Of a DNA stretch of 37,180 bases, positions 29,069 to 37,180 are shown piece by piece. Below the pieces are notes generated by a model. That model did not search any database and was not told the origin of the DNA. It worked only from the letters and a program-made list of their open reading frames with translations. A program made the position numbers and the translations under genes. This stretch comes from Methylotenera sp. GTDB lineage: Bacteria; Pseudomonadota; Gammaproteobacteria; Burkholderiales; Methylophilaceae. Where the stretch lies: contig JAURWJ010000128.1 in assembly GCA_030655015.1 (NCBI GenBank), forward strand, positions 1-37,180, in the 5' to 3' direction. Position 1 is the stretch's first letter, and every line of letters starts with the position of its first letter.

Positions 29069-32000
29069 ATGGCATCAGATTTAAGTAACCAAATTGGTTT
29101 AGAGAACAACCCGGCCGCGCAGAGTAATGTTGCGTCAGCTAACCCGGAAATATATTCAGGGCGACCAGCAGAGCAGGGTTTATATAATCCTTCTAATGAG
29201 CGTGATGCTTGTGGTGTTGGCTTTGTTGCCCATATCAAGGGTGATAAGAGTCACGACATCGTACAAAAAGGTCTGGAGTTGCTGACTAACCTTACGCACC
29301 GTGGCGCCACTGGCTATGACCCTAAATTAGGCGATGGCGCTGGTTTGCTGATGCAAGTGCCAGATGCGTTTATGCGTAAAGAGGCTGCCAAGCTTAATAT
29401 CAACTTGCCCGTTGCCGGGCAGTATGCCGTAGGTAATGTGTTTTTACCGCAAGCTGCAAAAAATCGCGAGGCATGTGAGGCGATATTCACTAAAATTATC
29501 GCGGAAGAAAATCAAAGACTGTTAGGCTGGCGCGATGTGCCGGTTGATAACAGCAATATCGCCCAAGCCGCGCGTGATGTTGAACCGATCATGCGTCAGG
29601 TGTTCATTGCGAGTAACGCTGCAGACCAAAATATATTCGAGCGCAAATTATTTGTCATTCGTAAACGCATTGAGCATGCAATACGCGCGCTTGAGCTAAA
29701 AGATAACGCTGCCTTTTATATGCCGTCATTGTCTTCGCGCACCATCGTCTATAAAGGCATGTTGCTCGCAAATGAAGTGGGCGTTTATTACAAAGATCTC
29801 ATGGACGAAAGCGTCGTTTCAGCGCTTGCATTGGTACACCAGCGTTTTTCAACCAATACCTTCCCTGCTTGGGATTTGGCACATCCGTTCCGCATGATTG
29901 CGCATAACGGCGAAATCAACACGGTTCAGGGTAACGTGAACTGGATGGCAGCGCGCCATGAAACGATGCGCTCAAGCGTGCTGGGTGAAGATTTAGAGAA
30001 GTTGTGGCCGTTGATTGTAGATGGCCAATCAGACTCAGCATGTTTTGACAACTGTCTGGAATTACTGGTGGCGGGCGGTTATAGCTTGCCGCACGCGATG
30101 ATGATGCTCATTCCAGAGGCGTGGTCAGGTAATCCGCTAATGGATGAAGAGCGCCGTGCATTCTATGAATACCACGCCGCGTTGATGGAGCCATGGGATG
30201 GCCCAGCCGCAGTTGCATTTACCGATGGTCGTATGATCGGTGCTACTTTAGACCGTAACGGTTTGCGCCCGGCGCGTTATTTAGTGACAGATGATGACCT
30301 TGTAATGATGGCGTCTGAGATGGGCGTGCTGACATTCCCGCAGACAAAAATTGTTAAAAAATGGCGTTTAGAGCCGGGAAGAATGCTGTTGATTGACATG
30401 GAGCAAGGTCGCATCATTGATGATGCTGAGGTGAAAAACACACTTGCAACCGCTAAACCCTATAAAAAATGGATTGAGAAATCACGCTATTTCTTAAGTG
30501 ATATGCCAACAGTAGAAGGTCATCTTGAGTTGGCGGCTGATTTGTTAGATACACAGCAAGCCTTTGGATACACGCAAGAAGACATCAAGTTTGTGTTGCA
30601 GCCAATGGTGAAAAATGGTGAAGAAGCCTCAGGTTCAATGGGTAACGATGCGGCTTTGCCAGTGTTGTCAGCTAAGCCTAAAGTCTTATACAACTACTTT
30701 AAACAGTTATTTGCGCAAGTGACTAACCCGCCGATTGATCCAATTCGCGAAGAATTAGTGATGTCGCTTGTGACCTTTATCGGGCCCAAACCTAACTTGC
30801 TTGGTGTGGATGAAACCACGCCACCAATCCGCTTGGAAGCTAGTCAACCTGTGTTGACGCTAGAGGAGTTGGCGCAATTAAAGGCAATTGCGACACTGAC
30901 ACAAAATCAATATAAATCGCTGGTGCTGGATATTACCTACCCCGCTGAACAAGGCAAAGCGGGCATGGCCGCGGCTGTGGCAAGCATTACCAATGCGGCT
31001 TCAAGTGCGGTGCAGGATGGTTTTAATATCTTGATTTTGTCAGATCGCAATGTCAGCGAATCACGTGTTGCTATCCCGGCGTTGCTAGCTTGTTCTGCTA
31101 CGCATGAGCATTTGGTGAAAGCCGGTTTAAGAACCAGCACTGGCCTAGTGATTGATACCGGCTCTGCGCGTGAAGTGCATCACTTTGCATTGTTGGCAGG
31201 CTATGGCGCTGAGGCGGTTTGTCCATGGCTTACTTTTGAGACCATTAAAGAAATTGAAGCCGATAGCGGCAAGGCCAATAAAAACTTTGTGAAAGCGATT
31301 AGCAAAGGCTTGTATAAAGTGATGTCTAAAATGGGCATTTCTACTTATCAATCTTATTGTGGCGCACAAATTTTTGAAGCGATTGGTTTAAATAGTGCAT
31401 TTGTCGAGCAGTATTTTACTGGCACAGTTACCAATATTGAAGGCATTGGTTTGGACCAAGTGGCTGAAGAAGCAGTACGTTTGCATACCGCTGCGTTTGG
31501 GTCAGACCCTGTATTGGCAAATAGTCTGGATGCCGGCGGTGAGTATGCTTTCCGCGTTCGTGGTGAAGAGCACACCTGGACTCCGGAATCTATCGCCAAG
31601 CTGCAAAACGCGACGCGTACAGGTCAGTATGAAACTTATAAAGAATATGCCAAGCTGATTAACGACCAAACACGCCGTCACATGACGTTACGTGGTTTAT
31701 TCGAGATTAAATCAGCGGGTGCTGCTATTCCTTTAGACCAAGTTGAATCTGCTAAAGAAATTGTAAAGCGCTTTGCAACTGGTGCGATGTCGCTCGGCTC
31801 AATTTCAACTGAAGCACATGCTACGCTTGCGATTGCCATGAACCGCATTGGCGGTAAATCCAATACCGGTGAAGGTGGCGAAGATGCTAAGCGCTTTATT
31901 CCGGTAGCGACTGCCTCAAGCATGGCAGCCGTGATTGGTCATGATTTGATTGAAGCTGACGTTGCCTTGCAAGCGGGTGACTCTATGCGCTCACGCATTA

Positions 32001-33760
32001 AGCAGGTGGCATCTGGTCGTTTTGGTGTAACTGCTGAGTACTTAGCCAGTGCTGATCAAATTCAGATTAAAATGGCACAAGGTGCAAAACCGGGTGAAGG
32101 CGGCCAGTTACCTGGCCATAAAGTGAGTGAATACATTGCCAAGTTACGTTTCTCTGTGCCTGGCGTAGGTTTAATTTCACCTCCTCCACATCATGATATT
32201 TACTCGATTGAAGATTTAGCACAGTTGATTCATGATCTGAAAAACGCCAATCCAAAGGCATCAATTTCAGTGAAGTTAGTGTCAGAAACTGGCGTGGGCA
32301 CGGTGGCAGCCGGTGTAGCAAAAGCAAAATCAGACCACATCGTGATTGCAGGTCACGATGGCGGTACAGGTGCATCACCTTTATCCTCTGTTAAACACGC
32401 GGGTACACCGTGGGAGTTGGGTTTATCTGAAACGCAACAAACCTTGGTGCTTAACCAATTGCGTGGCCGCGTGGTAGTGCAAGTGGATGGCCAAATGAAA
32501 ACAGGCCGTGATGTACTGATTGGCGCTTTATTAGGTGCTGATGAATTTGGCTTTGCAACCGCTCCGTTAGTGGTTGAGGGCTGTATCATGATGCGTAAAT
32601 GCCACCTCAATACGTGTCCAGTGGGCGTTGCAACGCAAGACCCACTGCTACGTAAGCGCTTTACAGGGCAGCCTGAACATGTGGTGAATTACTTCTTCTT
32701 TGTGGCTGAAGAAGTGCGCGAATTGATGGCTTCAATCGGCATTGCTAAATTTGATGACTTAATCGGCCGACCAGATTTATTGGATATGCAGGCAGGAATC
32801 GAGCATTGGAAAATCAATGGCCTGGATTTCAGTAAAGTGTTCCATCAACCTGATATGCCTGCTAGTGTTTCACGTAAAAATAACGACGTGCAAGACCATG
32901 GTTTAATCAATGCGCTTGATAATCAATTAGTCGCTTTAGCAAAACCTGCAATAGAAAAAGGTGAAAAAGTTGTGTTGGATATCCCAATTTCTAACACTAA
33001 TCGGACTGTGGGTACGATGTTGTCACACCAAGTTGCAAGCCGTTATGGCAATGCAGGTTTGCCGCATGACACGATACGTGTGAACTTTACTGGTACCTCA
33101 GGCCAAAGTTTTGCCGCATTTTTGGCCAAAGGTATTAGCTTTGAATTGACAGGTGAAGGCAATGACTATGTAGGTAAAGGCTTATGCGGTGGCCGTATTG
33201 TGATTAAGCCGCCTCAAGCATTCCGTGGTATTTCACATGAAAATATTATTGTTGGTAACACCGTGATGTACGGCGCGACCACTGGTGAAAGCTACTTCAG
33301 CGGTGTAGCTGGCGAGCGCTTCTGTGTGCGTAACTCAGGTGCATCTGCAGTGGTTGAAGGTGTGGGTAATCATGGTTGTGAGTACATGACAGGCGGCACA
33401 GTGGTGGTGCTTGGCTTAACTGGCCAAAACTTCGCGGCAGGCATGAGCGGTGGCGTGGCTTATGTGTATGATGAAGATGGCTTATTTGCTAAACGTTGCA
33501 ATATGGGCATGGTATCTTTAGAAAAAGTCGAACATGCAGCCAATGTGGCAAAAAATGCCGTGCATCACCTTGATCAGCCGGATGAGGTCACGTTGCTTGA
33601 TTTAATTAACAAGCATATCGGCTATACCAATAGTGGGCGTGCCAAGGCGATTCTTGCCGATTGGGAAAATGCGCGCGATAAATTTGTCAAAGTCATGCCG
33701 AACGAATATAAACGCGCCTTAGTTGAGCTTGCAGAAGATAAAGCACTGATAGCGGCTTAG
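29069..33760 (+). CDS. gltB: Glutamate synthase (NADPH) large subunit
   Basis: The 1563-residue protein has a propeptide of 47 residues followed by the N-terminal nucleophile C48 ([13 protein letters not shown]) of the class II glutaminase domain. A central linker follows, then the FMN-binding synthase domain with the 3Fe-4S ligands C1172, C1178 and C1183 ([15 protein letters not shown]). The C-terminal GXGXG beta-helix contains GGRIVIKPP and [10 protein letters not shown]. It makes two glutamates from glutamine and 2-oxoglutarate with electrons from GltD. Length is slightly above the E. coli enzyme, owing mainly to the N-terminus. gltD follows after 57 bp. Confidence 0.97.
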   Translation: MASDLSNQIGLENNPAAQSNVASANPEIYSGRPAEQGLYNPSNERDACGVGFVAHIKGDKSHDIVQKGLELLTNLTHRGATGYDPKLGDGAGLLMQVPDAFMRKEAAKLNINLPVAGQYAVGNVFLPQAAKNREACEAIFTKIIAEENQRLLGWRDVPVDNSNIAQAARDVEPIMRQVFIASNAADQNIFERKLFVIRKRIEHAIRALELKDNAAFYMPSLSSRTIVYKGMLLANEVGVYYKDLMDESVVSALALVHQRFSTNTFPAWDLAHPFRMIAHNGEINTVQGNVNWMAARHETMRSSVLGEDLEKLWPLIVDGQSDSACFDNCLELLVAGGYSLPHAMMMLIPEAWSGNPLMDEERRAFYEYHAALMEPWDGPAAVAFTDGRMIGATLDRNGLRPARYLVTDDDLVMMASEMGVLTFPQTKIVKKWRLEPGRMLLIDMEQGRIIDDAEVKNTLATAKPYKKWIEKSRYFLSDMPTVEGHLELAADLLDTQQAFGYTQEDIKFVLQPMVKNGEEASGSMGNDAALPVLSAKPKVLYNYFKQLFAQVTNPPIDPIREELVMSLVTFIGPKPNLLGVDETTPPIRLEASQPVLTLEELAQLKAIATLTQNQYKSLVLDITYPAEQGKAGMAAAVASITNAASSAVQDGFNILILSDRNVSESRVAIPALLACSATHEHLVKAGLRTSTGLVIDTGSAREVHHFALLAGYGAEAVCPWLTFETIKEIEADSGKANKNFVKAISKGLYKVMSKMGISTYQSYCGAQIFEAIGLNSAFVEQYFTGTVTNIEGIGLDQVAEEAVRLHTAAFGSDPVLANSLDAGGEYAFRVRGEEHTWTPESIAKLQNATRTGQYETYKEYAKLINDQTRRHMTLRGLFEIKSAGAAIPLDQVESAKEIVKRFATGAMSLGSISTEAHATLAIAMNRIGGKSNTGEGGEDAKRFIPVATASSMAAVIGHDLIEADVALQAGDSMRSRIKQVASGRFGVTAEYLASADQIQIKMAQGAKPGEGGQLPGHKVSEYIAKLRFSVPGVGLISPPPHHDIYSIEDLAQLIHDLKNANPKASISVKLVSETGVGTVAAGVAKAKSDHIVIAGHDGGTGASPLSSVKHAGTPWELGLSETQQTLVLNQLRGRVVVQVDGQMKTGRDVLIGALLGADEFGFATAPLVVEGCIMMRKCHLNTCPVGVATQDPLLRKRFTGQPEHVVNYFFFVAEEVRELMASIGIAKFDDLIGRPDLLDMQAGIEHWKINGLDFSKVFHQPDMPASVSRKNNDVQDHGLINALDNQLVALAKPAIEKGEKVVLDIPISNTNRTVGTMLSHQVASRYGNAGLPHDTIRVNFTGTSGQSFAAFLAKGISFELTGEGNDYVGKGLCGGRIVIKPPQAFRGISHENIIVGNTVMYGATTGESYFSGVAGERFCVRNSGASAVVEGVGNHGCEYMTGGTVVVLGLTGQNFAAGMSGGVAYVYDEDGLFAKRCNMGMVSLEKVEHAANVAKNAVHHLDQPDEVTLLDLINKHIGYTNSGRAKAILADWENARDKFVKVMPNEYKRALVELAEDKALIAA

Positions 33761-33817
33761 AGTCGCTTTTAATATGAAATAAGTGAAGAGACTCTTAATG
33801 GGAAAAGGCTTTATAGT

Positions 33818-35245
33818 ATGGGTAAAGTAACTGGATTTATGGAATTTCAACGTCTGTCCGAGGCGAATTTGCCGGTTCAGGATCGCGTTAAGAACTACAA
33901 GGAATTTGTATTACATTTAACGGATGACCAAGCCAAGCAGCAGGGTGCGCGCTGCATGGATTGCGGCATTCCGTTCTGCACTACGGGTTGCCCAATCAAT
34001 AATATCATTCCGGATTGGAATGACTTGGTTTACAACCAGGATTGGCACGGTGCAATTGATGTATTGCATTCAACCAACAACTTCCCTGAGTTTACGGGCC
34101 GTATCTGCCCAGCACCATGTGAAGCCGCTTGTACTTTAAATATCAATGCTGACGCAGTCGGTATTAAATCGATTGAACACGCGATTATTGATAAAGCATG
34201 GGACAATAATTGGGTGCAACCGCAAATTAACCCAAATAAAACAGGTAAAAAAGTAGCGGTTGTAGGCTCTGGCCCTGCTGGCTTGGCTGCTGCGCAACAA
34301 TTGGCACGTGCTGGCCACGCAGTTGTTGTGTTAGAAAAAAGTGACCGTATCGGCGGCTTATTACGTTACGGTATTCCAGACTTTAAAATGGAAAAATCGC
34401 ACATTGACCGCCGTATGGTACAAATGGTGGCTGAAGGCGTTGAGTTTCGTGTCAATCAACATGTGGGCGAAAACGTCAATGCAGATGATTTGGTCGCAGA
34501 ATTTGATGCAGTAGTTTTAGCTGCGGGTGCAGAACAGCCACGTAATTTACCCGTCACAGGTCGTGAGCTGGATGGTGTGCATTTTGCGATGGACTTTTTA
34601 ACACCACAGAATAAAGTGAATGCAGGGGATGTCATCCCTAATCAAATTAGGGCCACAGGCAAGCACGTTATCGTGATTGGTGGTGGCGATACCGGTTCTG
34701 ATTGCGTGGGTACTTCAAACCGTCATGGCGCTGCGAGTATTACGCAGTTTGAATTGATGCCACAACCGCCGGAAAAAGAAAACAAAGAGCTTGTTTGGCC
34801 AAATTGGCCGCTCAAAATGCGTACTTCAAGTTCGCATGAAGAAGGTGCAAACCGTGACTGGTCCATTACCACCAAAGAGCTGATTGGTGAAAATGGTAAA
34901 GTGGTTGCCCTTAAAGGCGCACGCGTGGAGTGGAAAGACGGAAAAATGTCTGAAATCTCCGGTTCAGAATTTACTATTCCCGCAGATTTAGTATTTTTAG
35001 CCATGGGTTTTGTCTCTCCAGTACAAAAACTGCTAGAAGCGTTTGGTGTTGAAAAAGATCAACGTGGAAACGCAAAAGCTGCAACAGACGGTGCAAACTG
35101 CTACAAAACGAGTAAAGACAAAGTATTTGCAGCAGGTGATGTGCGTCGTGGTCAATCATTAGTGGTGTGGGCAATCCGTGAGGGTCGCCAAGCCGCGCGG
35201 GCCGTTGATGAATTTTTAATGGGTTCATCTACACTGCCGCTCTAA
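33818..35245 (+). CDS. gltD: Glutamate synthase (NADPH) small subunit
   Basis: The 475-residue flavoprotein has N-terminal iron-sulphur ligands C46, C49, C54, C58 ([14 protein letters not shown]) and C97, C101, C105 ([10 protein letters not shown]). The FAD-binding motif is [20 protein letters not shown], the NADPH-binding motif is [16 protein letters not shown], and the C-terminal FAD contact is [18 protein letters not shown]. It passes electrons from NADPH through FAD and the 4Fe-4S clusters to GltB. Same operon as gltB. Confidence 0.97.
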   Translation: MGKVTGFMEFQRLSEANLPVQDRVKNYKEFVLHLTDDQAKQQGARCMDCGIPFCTTGCPINNIIPDWNDLVYNQDWHGAIDVLHSTNNFPEFTGRICPAPCEAACTLNINADAVGIKSIEHAIIDKAWDNNWVQPQINPNKTGKKVAVVGSGPAGLAAAQQLARAGHAVVVLEKSDRIGGLLRYGIPDFKMEKSHIDRRMVQMVAEGVEFRVNQHVGENVNADDLVAEFDAVVLAAGAEQPRNLPVTGRELDGVHFAMDFLTPQNKVNAGDVIPNQIRATGKHVIVIGGGDTGSDCVGTSNRHGAASITQFELMPQPPEKENKELVWPNWPLKMRTSSSHEEGANRDWSITTKELIGENGKVVALKGARVEWKDGKMSEISGSEFTIPADLVFLAMGFVSPVQKLLEAFGVEKDQRGNAKAATDGANCYKTSKDKVFAAGDVRRGQSLVVWAIREGRQAARAVDEFLMGSSTLPL

Positions 35246-35294
35246 TTTGAAATCAAATCTACACAAATGTTAAAAAATCAAAGGATGCAAAGCT

Positions 35295-35380
35295 AGCGTA
35301 GCCTCGATGGAATGAAATAGAATCGAGGGGAATGTAAGCCAAATCCCTTGATTCTCGCTTCGCTTCATCAAGGCTACGCT
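35295..35380. repeat. Pair of inverted GTAG-type REP units (BIME)
   Basis: Unit 1 (35295 onward) reads AGCGTAGCCTCGATG and then folds on itself through CCTCGAT/ATCGAGG. Unit 2, on the other strand ending at 35380, reads AGCGTAGCCTTGATG and folds through CCTTGAT/ATCAAGG. Each has the GTAG tetranucleotide 5' of a palindromic stem, the hallmark of GTAG-family REPs mobilised by RAYT transposases. The two units face each other between gltD and hemE. No RAYT gene is in the window. Confidence 0.7.
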
Positions 35381-35395
35381 GACTAGGGTATTAAA

Positions 35396-36460
35396 ATGAG
35401 TCAATTACAAAACGATACTTTTTTACGTGCGCTGATGCGCGAACCAACCGATTACACTCCAGTATGGATGATGCGCCAAGCTGGCCGCTATTTACCTGAA
35501 TATCGTGAAAGTCGCAAAACTGCGGGCAGCTTTTTAAGTTTGTGTAAAAACGCACAGTTTGCGACAGATGTTACATTGCAGCCATTAGATCGTTACCCCT
35601 TAATTGATACTGCTATTTTGTTCTCGGACATTCTTACCGTACCAGATGCGATGGGTTTAGGCTTGTATTTTGAAGAAGGTGAAGGCCCGAAATTTGAGCG
35701 CACTTTGCAACAAGAAGCGGATATTCAAAAGTTAGTGGTGCCAGATATGGCTAAACTGCAATATGTATTTGATGCCGTGAGCAGTATACGCAAAGCTTTA
35801 AATGGCAGAGTGCCGTTGATTGGCTTTTCCGGCAGCCCGTGGACACTGGCGACCTACATGGTAGAAGGTAAAGGCGGCACAGACTTTTTAACTATCAAAA
35901 AAATGGCTTATGCCCGTCCGGATTTATTACACCATATTTTAGAAACTACCGCGCAAACGGTGATTCAATATCTTAATGCGCAAATTACCGCAGGTGCGCA
36001 AGCAGTGATGATATTTGATTCATGGGGCGGTGCGCTTTCACACGATGCTTATACTGAGTTTTCACTCAACTACATGCAAAAAATTGTAGCGGGTTTAATT
36101 AAAGACAATGATGGTCGCAAAGTGCCTAGCATTGTATTCACCAAAGGCGGCGCACTATGGCTAGAAGCACAGGCTGAAATTGGCGCGGATGCACTAGGGC
36201 TAGATTGGACGGTAGATATTGGCAGTGCGCGTAAACGTGTGGGCGACAAAGTGGCGCTGCAAGGCAACCTAGACCCTGCTGTATTGCTATCAACACCAGA
36301 AGCGATTGAAAAACAAGTGGCCAGTGTGTTGGCAAGTTACGGACATGGCAATGGCCATGTGTTTAACTTAGGTCATGGCATTACCCAATGGACACCACCT
36401 GAGAATGCGGCAGCAATGCTAGAGGCGGTTAGGCATCATAGTAAGCAGTATCATCAGTAA
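35396..36460 (+). CDS. hemE: Uroporphyrinogen decarboxylase
   Basis: The 354-residue TIM barrel has the HemE signature [16 protein letters not shown] near residues 22-37, which holds the catalytic arginines, and the catalytic Asp in [42 protein letters not shown] and the C-terminal [18 protein letters not shown] complete the pattern. It decarboxylates the four acetate side chains of uroporphyrinogen III. It is preceded by a REP pair and followed by a bidirectional terminator, so it is probably monocistronic. Confidence 0.97.
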   Translation: MSQLQNDTFLRALMREPTDYTPVWMMRQAGRYLPEYRESRKTAGSFLSLCKNAQFATDVTLQPLDRYPLIDTAILFSDILTVPDAMGLGLYFEEGEGPKFERTLQQEADIQKLVVPDMAKLQYVFDAVSSIRKALNGRVPLIGFSGSPWTLATYMVEGKGGTDFLTIKKMAYARPDLLHHILETTAQTVIQYLNAQITAGAQAVMIFDSWGGALSHDAYTEFSLNYMQKIVAGLIKDNDGRKVPSIVFTKGGALWLEAQAEIGADALGLDWTVDIGSARKRVGDKVALQGNLDPAVLLSTPEAIEKQVASVLASYGHGNGHVFNLGHGITQWTPPENAAAMLEAVRHHSKQYHQ

Positions 36461-36493
36461 TTAAAAAACCCGCAAATGATGCGGGTTTTTTAA
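36461..36493. terminator. Bidirectional terminator between hemE and cytochrome b561
   Basis: TTAAAAAACCCGCA pairs with TGCGGGTTTTTTAA (14 bp, 5-nt loop). T-runs on both strands make it work for hemE (+) and for the convergent cytochrome gene (-). It starts directly after the hemE stop codon. Confidence 0.93.
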
Positions 36494-36505
36494 TTTTTGC
36501 GTCAA

Positions 36506-37105
36506 TTATTTCAATGACATACGTTTTAGCGTCTCATCTTTATCAATAAACTTATGTTTTAACGCACCAGCAATGTGCAAAATGATGAATGCCACAAATA
36601 TCATGCCAACAATTTCGTGTACTTCATGGAACAGTTCACGTAAATTTTTGTTGTCTAGCCCGCCAATGAAATCAATGCCAAACCACATGACACCATATTT
36701 GCTGTTAACCGCCATAATAAGACCACTAACAGGCATGGCAATCATCAATAAATAAAGTAAATGATGTGCGCCGGTAGCGAGCTTTCTTTCCCACGCCTTG
36801 TATGAGGCTAACATCGCTGGTGGGCGATGCGTAATGCGCCAAAGCACGCGGAGTGTAATCAAAGCCAATAAAGTAATGCCTATCGATTTATGCAAATTAA
36901 AGTAAAACGTTCTAGGGCTGGCGGCTTCAGAAAGCTGCCAGGTGTAAACGCCTAAATCAAATAAATCAAAGGCAGTTTGTTTGGCGGCATCTTTAGGGAT
37001 TTCACTCATATACCAGCCCAGTGCAAACATCACAAAAATACCAAGGGCAACAAGACCATGTAGCACAATGGCGGTTTTCGTATAGCGTGTTGAGTTGTGA
37101 TTCAT
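36506..37105 (-). CDS. Cytochrome b561 family protein
   Basis: The start is taken at ATG 37105, eight bases after AGGA. The longer frame from 37168 adds 21 residues that do not fit the family. The 199-residue protein has four transmembrane helices, with haem-ligand histidines in IVLHGLVALGIF (helix 1), FNLHKSIGITLLAL (helix 2), GAHHLLYLLMIAMPVSG (helix 3 region) and VHEIVGMIFVAFIILHIAGA (helix 4). These proteins (CybB-like) carry electrons between quinol and acceptors in the inner membrane, including superoxide. The partner is unknown. Upstream promoter sequences are partly cut by the window end. Confidence 0.9.
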   Translation of the reverse strand: MNHNSTRYTKTAIVLHGLVALGIFVMFALGWYMSEIPKDAAKQTAFDLFDLGVYTWQLSEAASPRTFYFNLHKSIGITLLALITLRVLWRITHRPPAMLASYKAWERKLATGAHHLLYLLMIAMPVSGLIMAVNSKYGVMWFGIDFIGGLDNKNLRELFHEVHEIVGMIFVAFIILHIAGALKHKFIDKDETLKRMSLK

Positions 37106-37180
37106 AGTAATATCCTGAAGGAAGTAAATGTTATGGTATGTGACAATGATCACAACCAATAATTGCATAAAAGCGCATCA

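Overview
The window looks like a chromosome segment of a betaproteobacterium, most probably a methylotroph of the Methylophilaceae (Methylotenera-like). I infer this from the style of the housekeeping proteins, the moderate GC content, and an MxaD-like SRPBCC protein at the left edge. No ribosomal RNA lies in the window, so the genus is inference.

Left flank (1-9907): ordinary core genes. These are a truncated SRPBCC/MxaD-like protein, YaeQ, EttA, an NAD(P)H:FMN reductase, a short-chain dehydrogenase, DsbA, a SPOR-domain protein, ArgS and, divergently, PriA. A 173-bp element with 35-bp terminal inverted repeats follows priA. Right flank (25838-37180): a tRNA-Gly(CCC), thiD-thiE-hemL, gltB-gltD, hemE and a cytochrome b561.

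The centre (about 10.1-25.4 kb, every gene on the minus strand) is the interesting part. It reads as a complete functional-amyloid locus of the Fap type with its own regulatory circuit. In transcription order the operon has two small exported proteins I cannot name, an exported protein with three degenerate amyloid-like repeats (FapB/FapA-like), and a FapC-like major subunit. The subunit carries three 39-residue repeats around the core NASGNIGVN-x4-G-x2-NNQQ. Then come an exported C39-type cysteine peptidase (FapD-like) and a FapE-like protein. The order C-D-E matches the Pseudomonas fap operon. A FapF-like outer-membrane barrel with an N-terminal coiled coil lies apart, about 9 kb upstream in the same orientation.

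Between operon and barrel are the likely controllers: a sigma-54 activator with a VpsR-like N-terminus, a PAS-PAS-GGDEF diguanylate cyclase with an intact I-site, a PAS-PAS-LuxR protein that shares its sensor half with the cyclase, and a CheB-CheR-PAS fusion. A textbook -24/-12 sigma-54 promoter (TGGCAC-N5-TTGCT) sits 75 nt before the first operon gene, with candidate activator sites just upstream. The simplest reading is: PAS-sensed signal, then c-di-GMP, then the VpsR-like activator with sigma-54, then amyloid export through FapF. Each protein assignment is from sequence pattern and family knowledge. The circuit is inference.

Start codons were re-chosen for several genes where a Shine-Dalgarno sequence or an upstream palindrome argued against the longest reading frame (argS, the activator, the cyclase, three operon genes, cytochrome b561).
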